This document shows, one piece after another, positions 44,333 to 53,246 of a stretch of DNA of 64,000 bases (position 1 is its first letter; every line of letters starts with the position of its first letter). The notes under the pieces were generated by a model. It worked only from the letters and a program-made list of their open reading frames with translations, searched no databases and was not told where the DNA came from. Source of the DNA: Aedoeadaptatus ivorii (GTDB lineage: Bacteria > Bacillota > Clostridia > Tissierellales > Peptoniphilaceae); contig NZ_LR134523.1 of assembly GCF_900638585.1 (NCBI RefSeq), positions 1,080,001 through 1,144,000 of the forward strand, given 5' to 3'. Position numbers and translations under genes: made by a program.

Positions 44333-44740
44333 CTAGCTAAAGATGCCGAATTTCACGGGTATCTCTCCCTTTTCCCGGTATTCGGACTGTAATGCATATA
44401 TGAGCATGAATGCAAATACATCGATTCCATCCTCGTTTAGTTTCCAACAATGGCTGGAATTCTCAATTCGTATTTTATTCTCACGCCATAATCGGTCGCT
44501 ATCCGGCCATCGATATTTTTTCTTTTCTATCCAAACTTTTTTGCCATTTGGCTTCTTTTTCCTTTTTCTCACAATCTCCGGTGCCGGAAAATACTCTCTG
44601 TGTAACATAATTATTCCGTCGCAAGTATCCAGAGCGCTTTTATAATTTTCTAAATTTATATTATAAGAAGTATAGGCATAAAGATACCAATCTTCATCTT
44701 TCGCAATTAATTTACAGGAGGCCCCGAATCCCAGACTCAA
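44333..44740 (-). CDS. Hypothetical protein next to the defence island
   Basis: About 135 residues from a TTG start (GAGGTG five bases upstream; a second TTG directly precedes it). Basic and aromatic-rich centre (RKRKKKPNGKKVWIEKKKYR, WPDSDRLW) followed by an acidic C-terminal helix (DGIDVFAFMLIYALQSEYRE). No TM, no signal peptide and no recognised domain. It sits 70 bases upstream of the SRA gene on the same strand and 60 bases from the left end of the IS element. By position it may belong with the SRA reader, but function is unknown. Confidence 0.6.
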   Translation of the reverse strand: MSLGFGASCKLIAKDEDWYLYAYTSYNINLENYKSALDTCDGIIMLHREYFPAPEIVRKRKKKPNGKKVWIEKKKYRWPDSDRLWRENKIRIENSSHCWKLNEDGIDVFAFMLIYALQSEYREKGEIPVKFGIFS

Positions 44741-44849
44741 CAAATCACCTCATTTTATTCCAACGGATAATTTGGATCCGCACCAAACCAGGTTTGTGCA
44801 CTGACCCCCAAAAGTTGGACCTATGAAACCAACTATTGGGGGTCTTTTT

Positions 44850-45431
44850 ATGGCAAAATACAGTTATGAATTGAAACGTAGGATTGTGGATGAATATCTA
44901 AGCGGAAAAACAAGCTATTCGCAGCTCGAAAACAAGTACGGCATAGATAATTGCATAATTTGTAAGTGGGTCAAGAATTTCCAACATTTTGGTGATGAAG
45001 GGTTGGTACGGTCTAGAAATCAGCGTTCGTACAGTGTAGAATTTAAATTAGAAGCCATTACACGCTACGAAATGAGTGAAAGCAGCTATCAAGAACTTGC
45101 TCTCTTGCTCGGCCTCACGAATCCCAGCCTCATTGCGAATTGGCGGAGACAATATCGAGAGCAAGGCATCGATGGTCTGCGCCCTAAAAAGCGAGGTAAA
45201 CCCATGAAAGATAAGAAAAATCCGGATCAACCATCCCCGTCTTCCAAACCGGAAGCAATGGACACAGCTACGCGAGAAGAATTGGAGAATCGGATCCAAG
45301 AGCTAGAAGCAGAAAATCGTCGGTTGACCATTCAAAAAATGTTCTGGGAACAGCTAAGGAGTTTGGAGAGGGAAGAAGCAATGCGCAAAAGGCGAGGATC
45401 GTCGCCAAACTCCGAGAACAATTCCCGCTAA
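44850..45431 (+). CDS. IS150-type transposase OrfA (DNA-binding)
   Basis: 193 residues from ATG 44850. Two helix-turn-helix motifs (SYELKRRIVDEYLSGKTSYS...KYGIDNCIICKWVKNF and EAITRYEMSESSYQELALLL...SLIANWRRQYRE) bind the IS ends. A leucine-zipper-like helix (REELENRIQELEAENRRL) follows for multimerisation. The end overlaps the orfB frame, where these elements use a -1 ribosomal frameshift to make the fused transposase. Apparently intact. Confidence 0.9.
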   Translation: MAKYSYELKRRIVDEYLSGKTSYSQLENKYGIDNCIICKWVKNFQHFGDEGLVRSRNQRSYSVEFKLEAITRYEMSESSYQELALLLGLTNPSLIANWRRQYREQGIDGLRPKKRGKPMKDKKNPDQPSPSSKPEAMDTATREELENRIQELEAENRRLTIQKMFWEQLRSLEREEAMRKRRGSSPNSENNSR

Positions 45432-45895
45432 CAAAGATCCTGGCCGCGGTGCGTTTTCCAAAGTCTACGTTTATGTACTGGCAAAAGAAATTGGAAATCA
45501 TCAGCTACACCCCCTCGGATCGACCAAATGGAGTAAGCATGCTGAGAGGCCTCGAAGAAGCCATTCGGCAATCAGAGAATTGCCCCTATCGGCGGACCTT
45601 TCATTCCGATCAAGGTTGGGGGTACCAGATGAAAACCTATCAAGCCATGCTAGAGAAACATCATATATTCCAAAGCATGTCTTGCAAAGGGAACTGCTAC
45701 GACAATGCGCCCATGGAAAACTTCTTTAGCATTCTGAAACGCGAGATCTATGACGGCTATGTCTATACAAGTCGTAGCGAGTTGGTTCTGGCAATCAAGA
45801 ATTTCATCGTTTACTGCAACGAGAATAGAATCAAGGAAAAGTTAGGGGAGCTAAGTCTGAGACAATATCGAGAAAACAAGAAGCCGGCATCGTAA
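45383..45895 (+). pseudogene. IS150-type transposase OrfB, internally deleted
   Basis: The -1 frame opens at AQKARIVAKLREQFPLTKIL, AVRFPKSTFMYWQKKLE, the normal OrfB start, then jumps to PSDRPNGVSMLRGLEEAIRQ, FHSDQGWGYQMKTYQ, FQSMSCKGNCYDNAPMENFF and SILKREIYDGY. The HSD (second Asp) and the Glu of the DDE triad are kept, but the part with the first Asp (usually a TDVTEF motif) is missing: about 170 residues remain of about 280. The deletion keeps the reading frame. Cannot transpose by itself. Confidence 0.85.
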
Positions 45896-46074
45896 AATAT
45901 GTAAAACCAAATCGAGTAAGTAAAATCTACTTACTCGATTTGGTCCAACTTTATGGGGTCACTCTTCACTCTTTCCATCTGCCATACTCTTTTTTATATT
46001 CGTTGTTTACTACTTATTCTGTACGGTTTGAAATGATAGGATGAATAAAATAGATTGTTAGAAAGGAGATGAAA

Positions 46075-46266
46075 ATGAAACCATTTAATCGATATTTAAT
46101 ATGCGCAAAAATTCTACTCATACTCGCTATTATTTTTATTATTGTAGCAATTAATCACCCAGAAATGTCATTTCCATGGAGTAATAAATATACTGGTTTC
46201 TTGTACTCTTTGTATTTTATAGTAACAATATTTTTGTTTGTACTCGGAATCCGAAAAAATAGCTAG
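46075..46266 (+). CDS. Small two-TM membrane protein
   Basis: 63 residues starting at the second of two close ATGs (46075), which is six bases from AAAGGAG; the ATG at 46069 abuts the site. Two hydrophobic helices: YLICAKILLILAIIFIIVAI and GFLYSLYFIVTIFLFVLGI, with a short loop between. No family recognised. It lies between the IS element and a palindrome derived from the same IS end, so it may be IS-carried cargo or a stray gene. Confidence 0.55.
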   Translation: MKPFNRYLICAKILLILAIIFIIVAINHPEMSFPWSNKYTGFLYSLYFIVTIFLFVLGIRKNS

Positions 46267-46272
46267 CGCCTA

Positions 46273-46326
46273 TACAGTGACCCCATAAAGTTGGTTTTCT
46301 AGGTTCAACTTTATGGGGTCACTGTA
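46273..46326. repeat. 54-bp palindrome built from IS150-type terminal repeats
   Basis: Perfect 21-base arms TACAGTGACCCCATAAAGTTG and its complement separated by 12 bases. Nineteen of these arm bases match the right terminal repeat of the IS ending at 45963. It could be a minimal MITE-like relic or an end-to-end deletion product of such an element, and would form a strong hairpin in RNA. Confidence 0.85.
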
Positions 46327-47093
46327 ATTTTGATGTCTGTTTTTATTTGTTTTGACATGGCTCACTTTATTTGCTCATTTTATTATCAAGTCCAAAATAC
46401 AAAAAGCTATTAATTGTAACCTTTAAATCTTTCTATTCCTCGACATCAAGACCAACGTCTCAGCCGTCGAGTTCTAACCAATCGAAACTCCCGCTCGTCG
46501 TTTCTCTTGGGAACTCTTGGCATAAGACCAACATCTACTTAGAAGGAGGATAGTAAATTATCTCCTTCTAAGTAGTGTCAGGGCTTCCACATGAAACCAG
46601 TGAACATTAAGTATCTCAGGTCATCCTGTTTGTTTGTAATAACATATCTACGAACCCTTTAACAATAGGTAGAAACTATCGTTAAAAGTATCAACTCGAC
46701 AAACTGAGAATTGCCTCTATTTCTTTTTTGTAGTGTGATACCTTTTTCTACAACCTATAAGGAAAGCATACACCATATTGTCCATAAATACTCTGTTTTT
46801 CCTGTTTTATTTGATATGTGTATTGATAATAAAACAACGGCTCCTGAGATTCTAGTTAATACTAATTCCATGTTCTTTATTGATTTGCCAACCTGAGAAA
46901 TTTAAATTTGTACGAATTATACTGTAAAAAAATAAGGTTACAGATTTTACTCCAAAGTCTCAATATTTTTAAAATAAGCTTTTTTAGGAATTGTGAAATT
47001 TCCTGCTGATAATATAAAAGTAAACTGGGAAAATTCTATGTCAAAGAAAAGGCTAGAAACTTAATTAAACAAATTATCGGAAATTCTAATTCG
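46327..47093. other. Gene-poor AT-rich interval
   Basis: No convincing gene. It contains an inverted repeat CTACTTAGAAGGAG / CTCCTTCTAAGTAG (46535-46548 with 46562-46575) without a T tail, and a second weaker one near 46655-46690. The minus strand at about 46770-46895 has a 40-codon open stretch beginning MELVLTRISGAVVLLSIHIS without a ribosome site; the plus strand near 46985-47065 has a short protein-like stretch ending in TAA. These look like fragments of lost genes. Confidence 0.5.
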
Positions 47094-48413
47094 CTAAGGA
47101 AATATTTTAATTTTAAATGTAAAAAACTCTTCATCTTTCAATACTTTATATTCTATGTTGTAATTATTCAGAATATTACTTACAATGTATAAACCTAAAC
47201 CATTACTATTTTCCTTATTTAAATCAAATTTAACATCAAATATTTTATCCATATTCGGAATTTTATTGTTACCATATAAATTCTCTATATATAACCAATC
47301 ATTAACTATCCCAATATTAATTACCCCATTTACATCAGTATATTTTACCGCATTACTAATCAAATTAGATAGAATAATTTTTAAAGCTGGTTTTCCTATA
47401 TAAACATTCTCATCTAATATATAATTATTGACAGTTATTTTCTTTTGATTTGCTAATATTTCATACTTTTTTAATATGTCTTCTAATGTATCATTTATTT
47501 TCAAATATTCTTCATCATTATTCAAATCTTCTATAGAATGAACTGATAATATTTGATGAATATTTTTTGTTAAACTATCAACAATTTCAATGCATTCATT
47601 AATATAAATATCTCTTTCTTTATATTTTCCAATATTGTATTTCATGTTTTCCAATATTATTTTAAGACTAGCAAGAGGAGTTTTAAGTTCATGGGATGCA
47701 CCTTTAAAAAAGTCATATTTTAACTTCTCTAATTTTAAAATTTCTTTATTTTTAAATTTCAAATCGTCAATTGTTCTTAATAAAGTAGAATACAAATCAT
47801 TAATTTGTTGTTTTAATTCTCCAACTTCATCATTAGAGCTAATTTTTAAACGAGTTTTTTTATCAAGTTTCATCATTTTATCAGTAACAATTTTTATTTC
47901 TTGTATATTGTTTTTTATTGATTTTGCATAAATTAAAGAAATAATAGCAGAAAATAAAATTGATATTAATAAAGAATATGGTAAAAATTTAAGGCTTAAA
48001 TCTTTCGCATCTTTTTGCATATCAGCTGTAGAAACAAATTGTAGATTTGTTTTTTTACCATCATTAAGCTTTATTTCTCTTTCTTCAATTATCAAAGAAT
48101 TACTATCACTTTCTAAATTAACATTTATATTATCTTTAATTTGTATTTCATTCTTATTATTTTTTTCTTTTATAAATGCTTTTATTTCACTACTCTTAGA
48201 ATAAAGTTCCAAAGTTTGTTCTATATATCTTATTTCTTTTCCATTCATATTACTAGAAATTTCATTTGCCATACTATGAATCTTTTCTTTTCTCGTCTCC
48301 AAATATGTTTTAGGAAAGATAAAAAAAACTAATGAATGAACTAATATAATTATTATTCCAAGAACAGAAAATATTTGTATGAACATTTTTGGAAATATCT
48401 TTAATTTTTTCAT
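47094..48413 (-). CDS. Sensor histidine kinase
   Basis: 439 residues. TM 1 at about 12-35 (IQIFSVLGIIIILVHSLVFF), an external domain of about 110 residues, TM 2 near 150-168 (FLPYSLLISILFSAIISLIY), a HAMP linker, DHp with the phospho-acceptor His (KGASHELKTPLASLKI), and ATPase with N box LISNAVKYT and G box SNGLGLYIVSNIL. ATGA overlap with the regulator gene. It sits downstream of the FtsX ABC cluster on the same strand, separated by the IS200 remnant, and probably controls it. Confidence 0.93.
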   Translation of the reverse strand: MKKLKIFPKMFIQIFSVLGIIIILVHSLVFFIFPKTYLETRKEKIHSMANEISSNMNGKEIRYIEQTLELYSKSSEIKAFIKEKNNKNEIQIKDNINVNLESDSNSLIIEEREIKLNDGKKTNLQFVSTADMQKDAKDLSLKFLPYSLLISILFSAIISLIYAKSIKNNIQEIKIVTDKMMKLDKKTRLKISSNDEVGELKQQINDLYSTLLRTIDDLKFKNKEILKLEKLKYDFFKGASHELKTPLASLKIILENMKYNIGKYKERDIYINECIEIVDSLTKNIHQILSVHSIEDLNNDEEYLKINDTLEDILKKYEILANQKKITVNNYILDENVYIGKPALKIILSNLISNAVKYTDVNGVINIGIVNDWLYIENLYGNNKIPNMDKIFDVKFDLNKENSNGLGLYIVSNILNNYNIEYKVLKDEEFFTFKIKIFP

Positions 48414-49063
48414 TTTCTCTCCAATTTATATCCTACATTTCTTATAGTAGTTATACAGTCTAGCTGTAATTTTTTTCTAAGTTCTTTTATATATACATCT
48501 ATTACTCGATCATAAGGAGTTTCTTCGCTATCTTTCCATACATAATCAATAATTTGCATTCTTGTTAACACTTGTCCATAATTATCCAATAAACATTTTA
48601 ATACTTCTAGTTCTTTTGCATTTACATCTATTTCTTCACCATTTATTTTAGCTGTATATCTATTAAAATTAACCAATAGATCCTTATATTCAAACTTCTC
48701 TAAATGTCCATAATTCTTCTTAATTAAAGAATCTATTCTAGCCTTTAAGACTGGCAATGAAAATGGCTTTTCTACATATCCGTCTACTAAATTAGTGAAT
48801 GCATCAATTTTATATTCTTCATCACTAAATGCAGTCAAGATTAGAATTGGTAAATTGCTTTTCTTTCTAATTTCTTTCAACACTTCTAAACCATTTATAA
48901 AAGGTATCTGAATGTCTAAGATAACCAAATTTATATCACTATTAAATTTTGACAAGGCTTCTCTTCCATCTTTAGCTTGAATAACAGTATATCCAAATTC
49001 TGAAAGATATTCACTTATTCCCTCTCTTATCATATTATCATCTTCAACAGTTAATATTTTCAT
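48410..49063 (-). CDS. OmpR-family response regulator
   Basis: 217 residues from ATG 49063 (GGAGGTATAT upstream; four codons shorter than the longest frame). Receiver: ILTVEDDNMIREG, phospho-acceptor Asp in LVILDIQIPFING, Thr in ILILTAFSDEE and Lys in YVEKPFSLPV. Winged helix: VNAKELEVLKCLLDNYG, LTRMQIIDYVWKD and VIDVYIKELRKKL with NVGYKLE at the end. Partner of the adjacent kinase; likely target is the ABC/redox cluster upstream. Confidence 0.95.
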   Translation of the reverse strand: MKILTVEDDNMIREGISEYLSEFGYTVIQAKDGREALSKFNSDINLVILDIQIPFINGLEVLKEIRKKSNLPILILTAFSDEEYKIDAFTNLVDGYVEKPFSLPVLKARIDSLIKKNYGHLEKFEYKDLLVNFNRYTAKINGEEIDVNAKELEVLKCLLDNYGQVLTRMQIIDYVWKDSEETPYDRVIDVYIKELRKKLQLDCITTIRNVGYKLERK

Positions 49064-49122
49064 ATATACCTCCACTTAACCCTATACACTTATATTATAC
49101 AGCATATTATTTGATTTTTTAA

Positions 49123-49830
49123 ATCAAAACTACCAGCTTAGCTGGTAGTTTGCACTGCGCCTATAAACCACGAATACCGGCATGCCCCTATTGGGGATCC
49201 GAGTATTCCGTCACATGCACCACTATCCCAACTACTGCTAAAGCAGTTTATTATTTGTTTTTATTTACCGGCTCACCCGTAAACGGGTATTATATTCCTT
49301 TATACTTATTTGATCCGAATAATAGTCTTCTCTTAATTGATTCTGTATATATTCTTTGATTTTCTTCTCATTGCGCCAACTGTATCTATACAGTACCATC
49401 GACATCAAAAATGTCTATTTCCATACTTGTATTTTAGGTTTGCATGTCTATCTAATATTATTAAGGAACTTTTCCCTTTCAAATATCCCATTATTTCTGA
49501 TACACTGCATTTGGGCGGTATTTCTAACAACATATGAACATGATCAGGACATAGTTCTGCTTCTATTATATTTATTCCTTTTCGTGTGCGTAACTCTCTT
49601 AATATACTTCCTATATCCACCTTAAACTGTCTGTAAATTACTTGCCTTATATTTTGGCGAAAATAAAATATGATATTTACATCGATATTTGGTATGTGAT
49701 AAACTATTCTTATCCAATGTATCCTCCTTGTTTTAATTGTGCATGTGATTATCACAATTATACATCAAGGAGGTTTTTGGTGCTTGAAGCTAAAGCTTTC
49801 GTCCTCCACCTGCATAGCAGGTGGTTTACT
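49123..49830 (-). mobile_element. Decayed IS200/IS605-type element
   Basis: A broken Y1 transposase is bracketed by subterminal hairpins: 11-bp AAACTACCAGC / GCTGGTAGTTT at 49127-49151 and 8-bp CCACCTGC / GCAGGTGG at 49806-49824. Family ends are hairpins rather than inverted repeats. Exact borders are uncertain. It separates the two-component genes from the ABC genes they presumably regulate. Confidence 0.7.
49265..49717 (-). pseudogene. IS200-type TnpA (Y1 HUH transposase), multiply broken
   Basis: From TTG 49717 (AAGGAGG upstream) the frame reads DKNSLSHTKYRCKYHILFSP, then shifts by one base into RQVIYRQFKVDIGSILREL, with the HUH motif in AELCPDHVHMLLEIPPK and GYLKGKSSLIILDRHANLKY. It stops at a TGA where relatives have Trp (HFWCRGYYV); the sequence then continues RWYCIDTVGA, shifts again, and ends EKKIKEYIQNQLREDYYSDQ. 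Two frameshifts and one nonsense codon: inactive. Confidence 0.85.
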
Positions 49831-49873
49831 GTTTCGCTCACTTTCGTTCACTCAACACACTAAAGTGCACAAT

Positions 49874-49910
49874 CCAAAAAATTTTTGGTGCTAAAAAGCA
49901 CCAAAATTTT
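49874..49910 (-). terminator. Terminator of the ABC/redox operon
   Basis: Stem AAATTTTGGTGCT / AGCACCAAAAATTT around TTTT with a T-rich tail on the minus strand, beginning at the stop codon of the permease ending at 49909. Confidence 0.75.
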
Positions 49911-51285
49911 AATTATTGTCAGTTAATAATTCTTTTGGATTCCTTCTTAATATATTGAATGAAGAAATAATCAATGATATAAGAAGTACTAAACTCATAA
50001 ATATAACTACATAAATTATGAATTTAGGTAATACATTTATATCTAAACTTGATAATGTCTTGTTAAATCCTTCGGCTTCTGCCCCACCACCTAATTGGCT
50101 AGATGCAGATTGTCTAGCTATTTGTTTAGCTATATCACCAGTAACCTTATTCAATATATTATTCCCAAGCTTATCAGCTGTATATTGAGCTAAGAAATAA
50201 GAAGCAACGAATGCGGGGATTGATATAAATGCCATCTCAATTAGAAATTGACCAAAAATTTCTAATTTTGATATACCTAATGATAGTAATACTGCTATTT
50301 CTTTCTTTCTAGCATTCATCCATAAGAATAATAATAATGAAACTACAACTCCTGCAAATATTAATGAGCCAATAAATAATTTACTTGAAATTGAGTAGAT
50401 ACCTGATATAGATTGTTGCAGCGCAGGATAATTTGATGAACTTTTAATCAAATTATATTCTCTCCAATTTATATCTAATTTCCCAAGATCTTTTATTACG
50501 CTATCAAGATTCTTATCACCTTTTACAAAGAATGTTGCATCTTGGTATACGGCAGTATCTTCTGTATTACCATAAACTTTAGCAGCTGTATGAACATCAG
50601 TGATTAATGTATTTTCGTATAGTTCTTGTGCTGCACTTACGCCACCACTATTGTGTCCATCAAAAAGCCCTTTAATCTCGACTTCTACCGTTTCATCAGC
50701 ACCTTTTTCATTATCGGCATCAAATAAATTTGATTTTATTTTTATTTTATCCCCAACTTTTAGGTTGTTTTTTTTCGCTAAATCTTTATGCATTAAAATT
50801 TTATTTTGGTCTTTATTTTCTAAATGTTTTCCTTCTATTAATTTATATGCTTCGGATACAAACTTTGTTTCCTTTGATGAATCATTAACCCCTGTTAACA
50901 TAACCGTTCTTTTGAAGTTTTTAGCTCTTTCAGGAGATTGATTTGCTAGTGTTTCTTGAGTTTCAATAATATCATGATCCACTAAATCTGCAACACTATT
51001 GATTCTTTTTACATAAGAGTCGATACTATCTGTTTCAGATATCTTTTTTATATCTTCACCTTTTATATTTCCCCCACCTCTAGGTGTTCCTGGATTTACT
51101 TGTCTATTTATCTCCATAGAAAAACTATTTGTTATATTAGCAAATGTTTCTTTTGAAGCTCTGTCCGTAGCATCTTTAATAGATAAACTAATGAGACTTA
51201 AAGTTGACATAGATAAAATAACTAATATAATAATTAATGATTTTAAGCTTTTTCTAGTTACATAAGCAAATGCATTTTTTATCAT
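49909..51285 (-). CDS. FtsX-family ABC transporter permease (second of two)
   Basis: 458 residues: N-terminal TM (LKSLIIILVILSMSTLSLISL), an external MacB-like domain of about 250 residues (TVMLTGVNDSSKETKFV, ILMHKDLAKKNNLKVGDKI), then three C-terminal TMs (LFIGSLIFAGVVVSLLLFLW, EIFGQFLIEMAFISIPAFVA, FIIYVVIFMSLVLLISLIIS). The MIKNA.AY.TRK start matches the other permease of the operon, showing they are paralogues. Its ATG overlaps the ATPase stop. Four-TM permeases of this type export peptides or lipids or drive envelope remodelling. Confidence 0.9.
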   Translation of the reverse strand: MIKNAFAYVTRKSLKSLIIILVILSMSTLSLISLSIKDATDRASKETFANITNSFSMEINRQVNPGTPRGGGNIKGEDIKKISETDSIDSYVKRINSVADLVDHDIIETQETLANQSPERAKNFKRTVMLTGVNDSSKETKFVSEAYKLIEGKHLENKDQNKILMHKDLAKKNNLKVGDKIKIKSNLFDADNEKGADETVEVEIKGLFDGHNSGGVSAAQELYENTLITDVHTAAKVYGNTEDTAVYQDATFFVKGDKNLDSVIKDLGKLDINWREYNLIKSSSNYPALQQSISGIYSISSKLFIGSLIFAGVVVSLLLFLWMNARKKEIAVLLSLGISKLEIFGQFLIEMAFISIPAFVASYFLAQYTADKLGNNILNKVTGDIAKQIARQSASSQLGGGAEAEGFNKTLSSLDINVLPKFIIYVVIFMSLVLLISLIISSFNILRRNPKELLTDNN

Positions 51286-51941
51286 TATTCAACCTCCAAA
51301 TTCATTTTATTTACTTTTTTCAACTTTTTACCACTTAGTTCTAAAATGATATCCGCAGAATCTGCTACTTCCTTACTATGTGTTACAACTATTACACATT
51401 TATTTCTATCTTTAGCTAATGTCTTTAATATATTAATTATTTCTCCAGCAGTAACACTGTCTAGATTACCAGTAGGCTCATCAGCTAGTATTATTGGAGC
51501 ATCTGATACCAATGCTCTAGCAATAGCTACTCTTTGTTGCTGTCCACCAGATAATTTCATAACATTTCTTTTTATTTGTTTATTATCTAAGCCTAATTCA
51601 AACAAGATGCTCTCATCTACTGATTTATTTACTAATCTAATATTTTCAATAGGCGATAAATAATCTATCAAATTATAATTTTGAAATACTAAAGATATAT
51701 TATTTTTTCTATGATTACTATATCCTTTCTTTTGTATATCTTCATTCTTAAACAATATTTTTCCTGTTTGAGGTTTATCAAGTCCTGCAAGTAAGGAAAG
51801 AAGTGTAGATTTTCCTGTTCCTGACTTTCCTACTATCGAATAAAACTTTCCAAGTTCAAATTTTTGATTTACTCCTGACAAAACTTTTTCTCTAGAATTT
51901 GCATAACTGTAAGTTACATTCTTTATTTCTAATATACTCAT
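51285..51941 (-). CDS. ABC transporter ATPase for FtsX-type permeases
   Basis: 218 residues. Walker A GKSGTGKST, Q-loop LVFQNYNLIDYLSPIEN, signature LSGGQQQRVAIARALV, Walker B IILADEPTGNLDS, switch VTHSKE. Lies between the two permease genes (one-base overlap downstream, nine-base gap upstream), so it likely serves a heterodimeric transporter. Confidence 0.95.
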   Translation of the reverse strand: MSILEIKNVTYSYANSREKVLSGVNQKFELGKFYSIVGKSGTGKSTLLSLLAGLDKPQTGKILFKNEDIQKKGYSNHRKNNISLVFQNYNLIDYLSPIENIRLVNKSVDESILFELGLDNKQIKRNVMKLSGGQQQRVAIARALVSDAPIILADEPTGNLDSVTAGEIINILKTLAKDRNKCVIVVTHSKEVADSADIILELSGKKLKKVNKMNLEVE

Positions 51942-51950
51942 TATTTTCTC

Positions 51951-53228
51951 CTAACTTATTTTTGATAATATTTTTTTTGGTTTTTTTATTAATATTAATG
52001 AGGAAGCAATTACAATTGATAAGACAATAATGCTTATTAATATTAAATAACTTTCTGCAAGTGTTGTTATATTTAGCATAAAAGTGCTTTTATTTATTAA
52101 ACTTCCACCAAAAATCATTGAGTTATCTGAGTTAATGAATCCTTCTACAATTACTTTTAGTAGTAGATTTCCTAAAAATAAGGAGGATATTATACTTGGT
52201 ATAGATATGAATATTAACTCAAATATAAACTGCATTATAATTTGTACTTTAGTTATTCCAATAGATAAAAATATACCTATTTCATAAATTCTTTCTCTTA
52301 ACCATAGAATCAAGATTAACGAAAGAACAACCATACCACCTAACATAATAGAATAAGTCATTATTTTTATTATATGTTTTATTCCACTCACTGACTCCAG
52401 AGACTCTTCAAACGCATTATTATCTTTTTCAACGGAATACCTTGATTCATCAATTTTAAGATCTTTAATTTTTTTTAAGGCTAAGTCTGTAGATTCCAAA
52501 CTACCAGAATACATTAAAATTTTATTTGCAATTTTATTATTTTCTGATTTATTTAATATCTCTTGGCTTGTTGAATAATCTGCAAAGACCATGTTTTCGC
52601 TAAAATCAGAAGACAACCCTGTATATGTTTCCTGTTTTTTACCAGAAAAAATTCCTATAATTTTAAATTTATGACTTTTTATTTTTCCATTTTTTTCCAT
52701 ATCTAGTAATTCAAGATCAACTTCATCCCCTAATTTTAGATTGTTTTGTTTAGCAAATTCTTCATGAATAATAATTGAATTTCTATCATTTTCTTCTATA
52801 TTTTTACCTTCACTTATTATAAATACTCCGCTACTGAATAAAATGTTTCTTTTAGTATTATTAGTAGCTTCGAGTGAAACAACATTCTTAAATTCGTCAG
52901 ATAAATCTTCTCTATTTATTCTTTGTTCTCCGCTAACTACTTTAGCATCTTTTAGTTTTGCTAATCCATCATATTGAATTATTTTTTCTTCAATTTCTTT
53001 TAATTTTTCAATATCTTTAAATTGATTGATATTAAAATAATTGCCATCTTTTTTTGTTATTGATATTGAAGAATTAGAACTTTCATATAAAGCCCTTTCT
53101 ATTTCATTGCTTGATTTCATTATTGTTAAACAAGAATACAAGCAAGAAAGAACTATAGTTAATATGATAAAAATTATTAAAGTTCTATTTCTCTTTCTTG
53201 TAATATATGCTATCGCGTTTTTTATCAC
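51951..53228 (-). CDS. FtsX-family ABC transporter permease (first of two)
   Basis: 425 residues with the same plan as its paralogue: N-terminal TM (TLIIFIILTIVLSCLYSCLT), external domain with IIIHEEFAKQNNLKLGDEVD, and three C-terminal TMs (MTYSIMLGGMVVLSLILIL, IIMQFIFELIFISIPSIIS, AESYLILISIIVLSIVIASS). Begins 18 bases after the polyferredoxin stop codon, so it is probably part of the same transcript as the upstream redox genes. Confidence 0.9.
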   Translation of the reverse strand: MIKNAIAYITRKRNRTLIIFIILTIVLSCLYSCLTIMKSSNEIERALYESSNSSISITKKDGNYFNINQFKDIEKLKEIEEKIIQYDGLAKLKDAKVVSGEQRINREDLSDEFKNVVSLEATNNTKRNILFSSGVFIISEGKNIEENDRNSIIIHEEFAKQNNLKLGDEVDLELLDMEKNGKIKSHKFKIIGIFSGKKQETYTGLSSDFSENMVFADYSTSQEILNKSENNKIANKILMYSGSLESTDLALKKIKDLKIDESRYSVEKDNNAFEESLESVSGIKHIIKIMTYSIMLGGMVVLSLILILWLRERIYEIGIFLSIGITKVQIIMQFIFELIFISIPSIISSLFLGNLLLKVIVEGFINSDNSMIFGGSLINKSTFMLNITTLAESYLILISIIVLSIVIASSLILIKKPKKILSKIS

Positions 53229-53246
53229 TTTCCTAACTACTCCTCT

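Larger units (their letters stand above)
44800..45963 (+). mobile_element. IS3-family (IS150-type) insertion sequence with deleted transposase
   Basis: Imperfect 21-base terminal repeats: ACTGACCCCCAAAAGTTGG... at 44800-44820 and its counterpart ...CCAACTTTATGGGGTCACT at 45943-45963. Inside the left end, 44804-44846 folds into a long hairpin (GACCCCCAAAAGTTGG with CCAACTATTGGGGGTC) followed by TTTTT; inside the right end, 45907-45943 is a perfect 16-bp hairpin, both likely blocking read-through. No target duplication is evident. Total 1.16 kb, short of the usual 1.4-1.5 kb because orfB lost its centre. Confidence 0.9.

Noticed and set aside
45048-45501. Minus-strand frames within the IS3-type element
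   Set aside because: Antisense shadows of orfA and orfB.
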